This document shows positions 53,544-60,991 of a stretch of 64,000 nt of DNA, in pieces. The DNA is taken from assembly GCA_964503275.1 (NCBI GenBank), contig CAZCZO010000006.1:62001-126000 (forward strand). The letters run 5' to 3'. The stretch is from DASRAP01 sp964503275. GTDB taxonomy: Bacteria > Gemmatimonadota > Gemmatimonadetes > Gemmatimonadales > Gemmatimonadaceae. Within the stretch, counting starts at the first letter, position 1; the number at the start of each line of letters is the position of its first letter. The translations under genes were made by a program, and so were the position numbers. The notes under the pieces were generated by a model that was not told where the DNA came from, did not search any database, and saw nothing but the letters and a program-made list of their open reading frames with translations.

Positions 53544-54090
53544 TGAGTAACTCCCGAACGACACGCAACGCATTGTGATAGTGCACCCGCGCCGCCCCCT
53601 CCGTACTGCCCAGGACTTCTGCGATGTCCCGGTATGACATCCCCTCGGAGACCCGCAACGTGAAGACATCACGCTGCATCGGCGAGAGCCGGGCGACCGC
53701 GCCGCGGATCCGAGCGGCCATCTCCTGCGCGACCATCCCATCGAGGGCGTCGAACTCCGAGACCGCATCGCCCTCACTCAGCTCGGTATCGTCCCGTCGT
53801 CGTCGCGCCGCCCGACGCCGGTCCAGCATGAGACGCCGCTCGATGGTGAAGAGCCACGTCCGGAACGAACTGTCGGCACGGAAGCTGTCGATCGCACCGA
53901 AGGCCCGCACGAACGTGTCCTGCACCAGCTCATCGACCTCCTCGCGCACCCCCTGGCTCGCGGCGAATCGTGCCAATGCCGCCGCGTGCCGCTCGACCAA
54001 GACCCGCGCCGCCCGCTGCTCGCCATGTCGCCATCGCTCGATGAGCGCGTGGTCAGGGACGGCGTCGTCCGCATCGGAGGGGTGAGGCAT
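53536..54090 (-). CDS. ECF RNA polymerase sigma factor
   Basis: The 184-residue protein has sigma region 2 (DELVQDTFVRAFGAIDSFRADSSFRTWLF spread over about 53-82) and region 4 (LSPMQRDVFTLRVSEGMSYRDIAEVLGSTEGAARVHYHNAL in pieces, about 135-175). There is no sigma 1.1 or 3 region, so it is of the extracytoplasmic type. It heads a three-gene unit with an anti-sigma factor and a periplasmic protein. Divergent to the glycerophosphodiesterase gene 44 bases away. Which promoters it reads is unknown. Confidence 0.93.
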   Translation of the reverse strand: MPHPSDADDAVPDHALIERWRHGEQRAARVLVERHAAALARFAASQGVREEVDELVQDTFVRAFGAIDSFRADSSFRTWLFTIERRLMLDRRRAARRRRDDTELSEGDAVSEFDALDGMVAQEMAARIRGAVARLSPMQRDVFTLRVSEGMSYRDIAEVLGSTEGAARVHYHNALRVVRELLND

Positions 54091-54134
54091 CAGTCGGCTG
54101 GTTGGACGGCGGGTCTCGACGCAATGTTAATGGC

Positions 54135-54851
54135 ATGCCCACCCCGTGGATCATCGCACATCGCGGCGACGTACAGGTCGCCCCAGAGAATACCCTCGCG
54201 GCGGTCGCGGCGGCACTGGACGCCGGCGCCGATGGGATCGAGCTGGATCTCCACCGCACGGCCGATGGGGCGGTGGTGGTCCACCATGACCCGATCCCGC
54301 GCGCCCTGCCCACCGATACCCGGCTCGCGGGACGGCCCTTCACGGACCTGACGATGGACGAGGTCCGGACGTTCCGCGTCGAGGGTCGGCACCCGATCCC
54401 GACCCTGCCCGAGGTCCTCGCGCTCGTAGCGGACCGCGCGGTCCTCTACTGCGAACTCAAGGGCAGCGGCGTGGTCGAGGCGGCGGCGCCGATCCTGCGC
54501 GCGTACCGTGGGCGGTCGGCCATGCACGCCTTCGATCACCGTGCGGTCCTGCGGGCGTCGGAGCTCGCCCCGACCATTCCGCGCGGGGTGCTGCTGGTCT
54601 CCCGGCTGGTGGACCCGGTGGCGGCCATGCGCGCGGCGCGCGCGACGACCCTCTGGCCGTTCGCCGACACGGTGGACGCGCAGCTGGTCGCACAGGTCGT
54701 GGATGCCCAGTGCGCCCTGATCCCTTGGACCGTCAATGACCTCGAACGCGCCTCCGAACTCGCCGCCCTCGGGGTCACCGGGATCTGCACGGACCACCCC
54801 GCGGCCGTCCGCCGAGCCCTCGATCCCACGAATCGACCTCGCGGCGCGTAG
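54135..54851 (+). CDS. Glycerophosphodiester phosphodiesterase
   Basis: Hydrolyses glycerophosphodiesters to glycerol 3-phosphate and an alcohol. The 238 residues show IAHRGDVQVAPENT, GIELDLHRTADG, VVVHHDP, and the metal-binding ELKG segment typical of GDPD TIM barrels. There is no signal peptide, so it is likely cytoplasmic (UgpQ-like). I chose the ATG at 54135; the upstream frame adds 11 unconserved residues. Confidence 0.9.
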   Translation: MPTPWIIAHRGDVQVAPENTLAAVAAALDAGADGIELDLHRTADGAVVVHHDPIPRALPTDTRLAGRPFTDLTMDEVRTFRVEGRHPIPTLPEVLALVADRAVLYCELKGSGVVEAAAPILRAYRGRSAMHAFDHRAVLRASELAPTIPRGVLLVSRLVDPVAAMRAARATTLWPFADTVDAQLVAQVVDAQCALIPWTVNDLERASELAALGVTGICTDHPAAVRRALDPTNRPRGA

Positions 54852-54903
54852 TACCCTGTGCGGGCGCCCGGCCGCACATCCTCCCTCACCGAACCACGCT
54901 GAC

Positions 54904-56673
54904 GTGAAGAACCACACCCTGCGGGGCACTGCCCTCGCCTGTCTGCTCGCCGTGCCCCTGATCGCCGGGGCGCAGCGCAATGAGTACGGCAATCCCCTGA
55001 AGTTGCCGCCGCGGCCGACGAAGCCGGCGATCACCGTCGAGGATCTGCGGACGCGGTTGTACATCTTCGCCGACGACTCGATGCAGGGGCGGCAGTCCGG
55101 CACCGAGGGGAACCGCATCGGGACCGACTATATCGAGCGCGAGGTCAGGCGTCTGGGCCTCGAGCCGGCGGGTGACAACGGAACGTTCTTCCAGGCGCTG
55201 CCCTATGGATACCGGCACTTCGCGGCGACGTCGCGGCTGCGGGTGGGTCCTCGCACCCTCGCCATCGGAACGGACTTCTCGGTCGGCGGCCGACTGGCAT
55301 CGACCTCGTTCGACGGCGTGCAGGTGATCTACGGTGGCGTGCTGGGGGACACGGCGAGGCAGATCACCCAAGCGCAGGCGTTGGGGCGCTTCGTGATCGT
55401 GTCGCCTGCGACCGGTCCGGCCGCCAGCGGTGGTCGAGGTGGCGCCGGCGGCGCCCCCGCCGGCGGCGGCGGGCGCGGGGGGGCTGGCGGGGCGCCGAAC
55501 CGTTTCTTGGGGGCCGCCGCCGTCGCGGTGGTCGATCTCGATGCGCTCGCGCCGGCCGCCCGCGCTGCCTTGAATGCGCCGCCGACTCGCGCCGCGCTGC
55601 TGTATCCGACACCTGCCCCCGTGCCAGGACAGCCGCTCGGGGCGGCACCGGCGGCACCACAGCTTCGCCTGACGAGTGCGGCCGCCGAAGCGCTGATGGG
55701 CGTGCCGCTCAGCGAGCTCCGTCCGGGGGCCGCGGGCCTGCTGGTGTCCGGCCAACTCGACCTGAGCGAGCGCCTCGTGCCGGAGTTCGGTCGCAACGTC
55801 GTCGCGATCCTCCGGGGCAGTGATCCCGTGCTGCGCAACGAGTTCGTGGCGATCGGCGCGCACAACGATCACGTGGGATTCGACAACCGCCCTGTGGATC
55901 ACGATTCTGCCCGCGCGGTCGCGTCCATCCTCTCCAAGCTCCAGATGGCCGACGGCAAGACCCTCTTGCCGGTGACCCCTGAGATGCGGGTGCGCGCCGT
56001 CGAATCAGCGCGTCCGATGATCGATTCGATGCGACGGATCCGCGCGCCCCGACTCGACTCCATCCGCAACGGCGCGGATGACGACGGATCCGGCTCGATG
56101 GCGGTCCTCGAGATCGCCGAGGCCATGGCCACCGCGAAGGAGCGCCCGAAGCGCTCGGTGCTCTTCATCTGGCATACCGGCGAGGAGGGCGGCCTGTCGG
56201 GATCGCGATTCTTCACGGACTTCCCCACGGTGCCCCGTGAGCAGATCGTCGCGCAGATCAACGTCGACATGATCGGTCGCGGCCGCGCCGACGATCTTCC
56301 GGGGGGCGGCCCCGACTACCTCGCGGTCGTGGGCTCACGGATGCTCTCGTCGGAGCTCGGCGAACAGGTCGTGACCACGAACCGCAAGCAGGCGCGCCCG
56401 CTGCGACTCGACTACACCTTCGACGAGCCGACGACGTGGCCGGGCTACAACAACATCTATGGGCGGAGCGACCACGCGAATTACGCGCGATTCAATATCC
56501 CGATCGCGTTCTTCTTCACCGGTCTGCATCGGGACTATCATCAAGTCACCGACGAGCCGCAGTACATCGACTACGCGCACTATGCGCGCATCACGTCGTA
56601 CCTCTTCGATCTCACGAAGGACGTGGCCAACGCGCCGACGCGGCCGAAGGTCGACCGCGGTCCGCGGATGTAA
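54904..56673 (+). CDS. Secreted M28 family metallopeptidase
   Basis: The 589 residues begin with a signal peptide (GTG start, VKNHTLRGTALACLLAVPL, cleavage near AGAQ). Zinc ligands of the M28 fold are visible: GAHNDHVGFDN, NGADDDGSGSMAVLE, HTGEEGGLSGS (catalytic Glu), INVDMIGRG and the final His in GLHRDYHQVTDEP. A protease-associated-like domain is inserted before the catalytic domain and carries a Gly/Ala-rich loop of duplicated GGRGGAGGAP at 55430-55497. Probably an aminopeptidase acting outside the cytoplasm. Confidence 0.88.
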   Translation: MKNHTLRGTALACLLAVPLIAGAQRNEYGNPLKLPPRPTKPAITVEDLRTRLYIFADDSMQGRQSGTEGNRIGTDYIEREVRRLGLEPAGDNGTFFQALPYGYRHFAATSRLRVGPRTLAIGTDFSVGGRLASTSFDGVQVIYGGVLGDTARQITQAQALGRFVIVSPATGPAASGGRGGAGGAPAGGGGRGGAGGAPNRFLGAAAVAVVDLDALAPAARAALNAPPTRAALLYPTPAPVPGQPLGAAPAAPQLRLTSAAAEALMGVPLSELRPGAAGLLVSGQLDLSERLVPEFGRNVVAILRGSDPVLRNEFVAIGAHNDHVGFDNRPVDHDSARAVASILSKLQMADGKTLLPVTPEMRVRAVESARPMIDSMRRIRAPRLDSIRNGADDDGSGSMAVLEIAEAMATAKERPKRSVLFIWHTGEEGGLSGSRFFTDFPTVPREQIVAQINVDMIGRGRADDLPGGGPDYLAVVGSRMLSSELGEQVVTTNRKQARPLRLDYTFDEPTTWPGYNNIYGRSDHANYARFNIPIAFFFTGLHRDYHQVTDEPQYIDYAHYARITSYLFDLTKDVANAPTRPKVDRGPRM

Positions 56674-56703
56674 CGGCCTGCGCGCTGGCGGCGGTGCGAC
56701 CGG

Positions 56704-56985
56704 TCAGGTCGCGCCGCCCTTGGCGGTCGTGAGTCTCGCCTCGAGTTCGTCGGCTACGCGATCTGCTGCGCGGGTCGCATCGACCAGCCGCTGCATGGTG
56801 CCCGGGTCCAGGGGCGCCGCGTCGCCGTGGGCCCTCGCGACCGCGTAGCCCAGCACCGCGGCGGCCTGATCGGCGCTCTTGCGCGCCTGGTGCGCCTGCA
56901 GCCGCAGCTTGCCCTCGTCGATCGCACTCTCGGTGGCCTTCGTGGCCTTGTCGATCCCCTGCGAGACCTTGTCCCAGATCCCCAT
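56704..56985 (-). CDS. Small protein of unknown function
   Basis: The 93-residue product is a hydrophilic, probably all-helical protein starting MGIWDKVSQGIDKATKATES and rich in Ala, Asp and Lys. There is no signal peptide, membrane helix or metal motif. GGAGG lies seven bases before the ATG, which supports it as a real gene. It lies after the rpmA terminator and converges with the M28 gene 30 bases away. No function is proposed. Confidence 0.65.
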   Translation of the reverse strand: MGIWDKVSQGIDKATKATESAIDEGKLRLQAHQARKSADQAAAVLGYAVARAHGDAAPLDPGTMQRLVDATRAADRVADELEARLTTAKGGAT

Positions 56986-57056
56986 CGTGTCCTCCGGTTC
57001 GGGTGCCCCACCCTACGAGCGCGCGCACCGGACGGTTTCCGAGCCCAGGAAACACG

Positions 57057-57083
57057 AACGCCCAACCGATCCGGGAGGGCGTT
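57057..57083 (-). terminator. Terminator-like hairpin after rpmA
   Basis: AACGCCC and GGGCGTT form a 7-bp stem with a 13-base loop that can itself pair CCG with CGG. It begins 24 bases beyond the rpmA stop and is followed on the minus strand by CGTGTTTCC, a weak T-containing tail. It likely ends the rng-rplU-rpmA transcript. Confidence 0.55.
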
Positions 57084-57107
57084 GGCGACAGGCGGGGAGC
57101 CGATGGA

Positions 57108-57380
57108 TCAGTTGGCCGCCGCGACCTCGACCGGCACCACACTGACCTTCAGACGGCGCTTGTCCTTGTGTTCGAACTTCACGACGCCATCCACGAGGGC
57201 GTAGATCGTGTAGTCCGACCCCAAGCCGACATTGCGGCCCGGGTGCCACTTGGTGCCGCACTGCCGCACGATGATGTTGCCCGCGATCACGGACTCCCCA
57301 CCGTACTTCTTGATCCCGCGATACTGCGGGTTCGAGTCGCGCCCGTTGCGCGACGAGCCTACGCCTTTCTTATGCGCCAT
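57108..57380 (-). CDS. rpmA: 50S ribosomal protein L27
   Basis: The 90-residue protein starts MAHKKGVGSSRNGRDSNPQY, the classic L27 N-terminus that reaches the peptidyl transferase centre, and has NIIVRQCGTKWHPG. There is no N-terminal cleavage extension as in Firmicutes. It follows rplU by 15 bases. obgE does not follow, unlike in many genomes. Confidence 0.97.
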   Translation of the reverse strand: MAHKKGVGSSRNGRDSNPQYRGIKKYGGESVIAGNIIVRQCGTKWHPGRNVGLGSDYTIYALVDGVVKFEHKDKRRLKVSVVPVEVAAAN

Positions 57381-57395
57381 GGTCCGGTCTCCGGA

Positions 57396-57713
57396 TCAGC
57401 CGAGGTCGATGGTGTTGATCTTCACTTCCGTGAAGCCCTGCCGGTGTCCCTGCTTCTTCGCGTAGTTCTTGCGGCGCTTCATCTTGAAGACGACGATCTT
57501 GTCGTCCTTGCCGTGCTTGACGATCTGGCCCGTCACCTTCGCCCCGCTGAGGGTGGGGACGCCGATCCGCACCGCATCGCCATTGGCGCCGAGGAGGACA
57601 TCGGAGAATTCGACTGCGGCGCCTGCCTCGGCGGCCAGCGTCGGGATACGAATGGTCTGGCCGGGCTCGACCTTGAACTGCTTCCCGCCCGTGCGGATGA
57701 TCGCGTACGCCAT
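57396..57713 (-). CDS. rplU: 50S ribosomal protein L21
   Basis: The 105 residues begin MAYAIIRTGGKQFKVEPG and end with KRRKNYAKKQGHRQGFTEVKI (in parts), both typical of L21. I chose the ATG at 57713; the 16 upstream residues of the longer frame are unconserved and a promoter candidate lies there. Gene order rng-rplU-rpmA is common. Confidence 0.97.
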   Translation of the reverse strand: MAYAIIRTGGKQFKVEPGQTIRIPTLAAEAGAAVEFSDVLLGANGDAVRIGVPTLSGAKVTGQIVKHGKDDKIVVFKMKRRKNYAKKQGHRQGFTEVKINTIDLG

Positions 57714-57745
57714 CGTGATACTGGGATTAAATGGTAGAGCACGGA

Positions 57746-57774
57746 AAGCTATCCGACTCAACGCCCTAAAGCAA
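57746..57774 (-). promoter_or_regulatory. Candidate rplU promoter
   Basis: Minus-strand TTGCTT (57774-57769), 17 bases, TAGCTT (57751-57746). The start would be near 57739, with a leader of about 26 bases before rplU. This would let the ribosomal genes be expressed apart from rng upstream. Confidence 0.42.
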
Positions 57775-57795
57775 GTCCCCGCAACGGCCTACGCC

Positions 57796-59373
57796 CTACG
57801 CGACCGCGTACTGCGGCGTGATATCCCGCCCCTGCCCCTTGGTGACCAGCTTGAACTCGTCCGGACGCAGCAAGGGGTCGTCTCGGACCTCGACGGCCGA
57901 GCCCGCGACCTTGGCCAATTTCGCCAGCAGGTCCTTCTCCTGGTCCAGGGCATAGAGCGCCACCTCCGGGTGGACCTTCACCAGTAGCTGCTCCCGGCGT
58001 CCGTCGAGGGCGTAGCGACGAACGGACCGTTCCATCCGGCGCAGGATGGATTCGGGCGTGAAGACCCGCCCCGTCCCCGAACACGTGGGACAGGCCATGG
58101 TCATCGACTGCAGATGCGATTGGCGCACCCGCTGCCGGGTCATCTCGATCAGGCCGAGGTCGCTCACCGCGAAGGCCTTGGTCCGTGCGCGGTCGCGGCT
58201 CAGGTGCTGCCGCAGCTCCTGCAGCACGCGGTCCCGGTTCGCCTTCATCTCCATATCGATGAAGTCGCACACGATGATGCCGCCGACGTCCCGCAAGCGG
58301 AGCTGGCGCGCGACCTCGCGCGCGGCCTCCAAGTTCGTCTTCAAGACCGTCTTCTCGGGGTCCTTCTTTCCCGTGTAGCGGCCACTGTTCACATCGATCG
58401 AGACGAGGGCCTCGGTCGGCTCGATGATCAGGTACCCACCGCTGGGCAGATCACAGCGCCGCTTGAAGAGGTCGCGAATCTCCGGCTCGATCTTCGCCTG
58501 ATCGAACAGGGGCAGCTTGTCGTCGTACAGCCGCACGCGGTCGATGAGCTCGGGTGCGATGCCGGTCAGGTACTCGACGATCTCCTGATGGACGGCCTTG
58601 GAATCGACCGTGACCGAGTCCACCTTCGCGCTGAACACGTCGCGGATCAGCCCCCGCGTGAGGCCGGTCTCGCGGTGCAGGACCGACGGCGCCCGGACGA
58701 ACGTGGTCTTCTTCTTGATGCGCTTCCACTGCGCCATCAGCGTCGACAACTCGCGCGCGAAGACCTCGGCCGTGGTCTCTTCGCTGACCGTCCGGACGAT
58801 CACGCCGCCCGACTCCTTCGGCAGGACGCCCTGCATCATCTCGCGCAGCCGCACCCGCGTCGCCTTGTCACCGATCTTGCGCGACACGCCGACCTTCGAC
58901 GCGAACGGCATGTAGACCAGGAAGCGACCGGCCAGGGACACCTGCGCCGTGACGCGCGGACCCTTGGTCGAGATCGGCTCCTTGGTGACCTGCACGATCA
59001 GGTCCTGCCCCTTCTTGAGCAGCTCCTGGATCGGCGGCACCTTCAGCGAGGATCGTCGCCGCCCCCCGCCCCGGTCCGGACCCGGGCTGTCGGCTCCCTC
59101 CGCCTCGTCCGCGGCCTCGCCAGGGTCCTCGTCGTCGTCATCCTCGTCGACGACCAGGTCGGAGGCGTGCAGGAACGCGCTCTTCTCGGTGCCGATGTCC
59201 ACGAAGGCCGCCTGGATACCAGGCAGGACCGCCTCGACGCGGCCGAGGAAGATGTCGCCGATCAGGCGTCGTGCTTCGGGACGATCGACGAGCAACTCCG
59301 CGAGCTCGTCGTCCTCCATGATGGCCACGCGGGTCTCGCGGGGAGCCGCGTTGATCAGGATCTCACGCTTCAT
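57796..59373 (-). CDS. rng: Ribonuclease G/E family protein
   Basis: Endoribonuclease for rRNA and mRNA processing. The 525 residues have a split S1 domain with a long acidic then basic insertion (about 76-108), the catalytic aspartates in SIDVNSGRYTG and IIVCDFIDMEM, and the zinc-link CPTCSGTG. There is no long C-terminal scaffold as in E. coli RNase E, so RNase G-like. I chose the ATG at 59373, giving MKREILINAAPRETRVA; a longer frame has no conserved residues. It has an unusually long, structured leader. Confidence 0.95.
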   Translation of the reverse strand: MKREILINAAPRETRVAIMEDDELAELLVDRPEARRLIGDIFLGRVEAVLPGIQAAFVDIGTEKSAFLHASDLVVDEDDDDEDPGEAADEAEGADSPGPDRGGGRRRSSLKVPPIQELLKKGQDLIVQVTKEPISTKGPRVTAQVSLAGRFLVYMPFASKVGVSRKIGDKATRVRLREMMQGVLPKESGGVIVRTVSEETTAEVFARELSTLMAQWKRIKKKTTFVRAPSVLHRETGLTRGLIRDVFSAKVDSVTVDSKAVHQEIVEYLTGIAPELIDRVRLYDDKLPLFDQAKIEPEIRDLFKRRCDLPSGGYLIIEPTEALVSIDVNSGRYTGKKDPEKTVLKTNLEAAREVARQLRLRDVGGIIVCDFIDMEMKANRDRVLQELRQHLSRDRARTKAFAVSDLGLIEMTRQRVRQSHLQSMTMACPTCSGTGRVFTPESILRRMERSVRRYALDGRREQLLVKVHPEVALYALDQEKDLLAKLAKVAGSAVEVRDDPLLRPDEFKLVTKGQGRDITPQYAVA

Positions 59374-59390
59374 CGCATACGATGCGCCGC

Positions 59391-59413
59391 CCCGCGCGGC
59401 GACTCCGCGCGGG
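59391..59413 (-). promoter_or_regulatory. Hairpin just upstream of the rng start
   Basis: CCCGCGCGG (59391-59399) pairs with CCGCGCGGG (59405-59413): a 9-bp all-GC stem and a five-base loop, 17 bases before the ATG. No ribosome binding site is visible between it and the start, so it could limit translation. Confidence 0.55.
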
Positions 59414-59595
59414 CGATCTGCATCGCCGGACCACAGGTGATCGGTCCCCGTCCTGCGGACCCCAACGCGGAAGCAGCCCGCGCACAACGCTCGGCCTCCG
59501 GAACCCGCCGGCCAACCGCCGGAGTAAGTCGGGTCGTGAGGCGAGACGTGAGGGACCCATCGTCCCCCCAGCATGCGCAGCACTGGTCGCGAGTG

Positions 59596-59617
59596 TCCCC
59601 CGCGACCCCGCGGGGGA
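59596..59617 (-). promoter_or_regulatory. Second hairpin in the rng leader
   Basis: TCCCCCGCG pairs with CGCGGGGGA to give a 9-bp stem and a four-base loop ACCC, about 220 bases upstream of rng. It could instead end transcription of the upstream acyl-CoA dehydrogenase gene (124 bases away), though no T-tract follows. Confidence 0.5.
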
Positions 59618-59740
59618 TGCCGGACGGAGTCGCCGCCCAGTACCCCCCAACATCAATTCGTCACGAATGGGTAATCGCGGACCGAGCCGAAACAAAGGGG
59701 GGCCAGCGGGCGGCCGGTCCCCCGTCGGTCCCCCGGCGGA

Positions 59741-60967
59741 TCAGCCGAGTGCGGCGCTCGCGTCCTTCAGCAGCTGCCGTGCGATCACCAGTCGCTGGAT
59801 CTCACTGGTGCCCTCACCGATCTCACAGATCTTCGCATCCCGCATCATGCGCTCCACGGGGTACTCCTTCGTGTACCCGTAGCCCCCATGGATCTGGATC
59901 GCCTTGATGGTGGCCCGCATCGCCAGCTCGGAACAGAAGAGCTTGGCATAGGCCGCCTCCTTCGTGTATGGCAGTCCGCGCGCCGCGAGCCACGTGGCGT
60001 GGTAGGTGAGGTGCCGCCCAGCCTCGATCTCCATGGCCATATCGGCCAGCGGGAACTGGACGCCCTGGAACTGCGCGATCGGTTGCCCGAACTGCTGGCG
60101 CAGCATCGCGTACTTGAGCGACTCCTCGAAGGCTCCCTGTGCCAGCCCGATCGAGAGCGCCGCCAAGCCGATCCGACCGGCGTCCAGCGTCTTCATGAAG
60201 TTGATGAACCCCATCCCCTCGGCACCGAGCAGATTCTCCGCGGGGACGATCACATCCTCGAAGATCAGCTCACGCGTGTCGGAGGCACGCCAGCCGAGCT
60301 TGTCCTCCTTCTTCCCGGCGCGGAAGCCCGGCATCGCAGGCAGGGAGTCATCGTGGCCGGTGCCCAGGGCCCGCACGCGCTCGAGATCGCAGGTCTCCTT
60401 CGTGAGGATGAACGAGCTGATGCCGCGGCTGCCTGCCGAGGGATCCGTGACCGCCGTCACGATGAAGATCTCGCCGACGCCCGCGTGCGTGATGAACCGC
60501 TTCGACCCGTTGAGGACGTAGTGGTCGCCCCGACGCACCGCGACCGTCCTCGTCCCGCCCGCGTCAGAGCCGGCGCCCTCTTCCGTGAGGCCGAACCCGC
60601 CGAGCACCTTCCCATGGGCGAGCAGGGGCACGTAGCGCTGCCGCTGTTCGTCGGTCCCGAAGTTCACGATGGGCGAGGTGCCCAGCGTCGTATGGGCGGA
60701 GATGGTGATGGCGTGCGAGGCATCGACCTTGGCCATCTCCTCGATCGCGATGATGTAGCTCAGCAGGTCGAAGCCGGCCCCGCCCAGCGCTTCGGGCCAC
60801 GGGATGCCCAGCAGCCCCAGTTCGCCCATGGCCGCGACGGTCTCCCACGGGAAGTCCTGCGACGCATCGGCCGCCGCGGCGATGGGTGCCACGCGGGCGC
60901 GGGCGAACTCACGGACCATGTCGCGGACGGCGACATGCTGCTCATCGAAATAGAACGATTCGTGCAC
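59741..60967 (-). CDS. Acyl-CoA dehydrogenase
   Basis: FAD enzyme oxidising acyl-CoA to trans-2-enoyl-CoA in beta-oxidation or branched-chain breakdown. The 408 residues have GGFGLTEEGAGSDAG, NGSKRFITHAGV, QFGQPIAQFQG and the end block IHGGYGYTKEYPVERMMRDAK followed by EGTSEIQR, all family signatures; the glutamate in the IGEGTSE segment matches the short-chain type. It starts with GTG 24 bases after the U32 gene. Chain-length preference is not evident, and no electron-transfer flavoprotein gene is nearby. Confidence 0.93.
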   Translation of the reverse strand: MHESFYFDEQHVAVRDMVREFARARVAPIAAAADASQDFPWETVAAMGELGLLGIPWPEALGGAGFDLLSYIIAIEEMAKVDASHAITISAHTTLGTSPIVNFGTDEQRQRYVPLLAHGKVLGGFGLTEEGAGSDAGGTRTVAVRRGDHYVLNGSKRFITHAGVGEIFIVTAVTDPSAGSRGISSFILTKETCDLERVRALGTGHDDSLPAMPGFRAGKKEDKLGWRASDTRELIFEDVIVPAENLLGAEGMGFINFMKTLDAGRIGLAALSIGLAQGAFEESLKYAMLRQQFGQPIAQFQGVQFPLADMAMEIEAGRHLTYHATWLAARGLPYTKEAAYAKLFCSELAMRATIKAIQIHGGYGYTKEYPVERMMRDAKICEIGEGTSEIQRLVIARQLLKDASAALG

Positions 60968-60991
60968 GGATCTACTGGCTCAGTGAAGGGA

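Larger units (their letters stand above)
59374..59740. other. 367-base gene-free leader region upstream of rng
   Basis: This is the largest gap without a gene. It lies between the start of rng and the stop of the acyl-CoA dehydrogenase gene, both on the minus strand. It contains two strong GC hairpins (listed separately), a TTGTTT-like element on the minus strand near 59690 and no plausible coding frame. It probably holds the rng promoter and a long regulatory leader. Confidence 0.6.
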
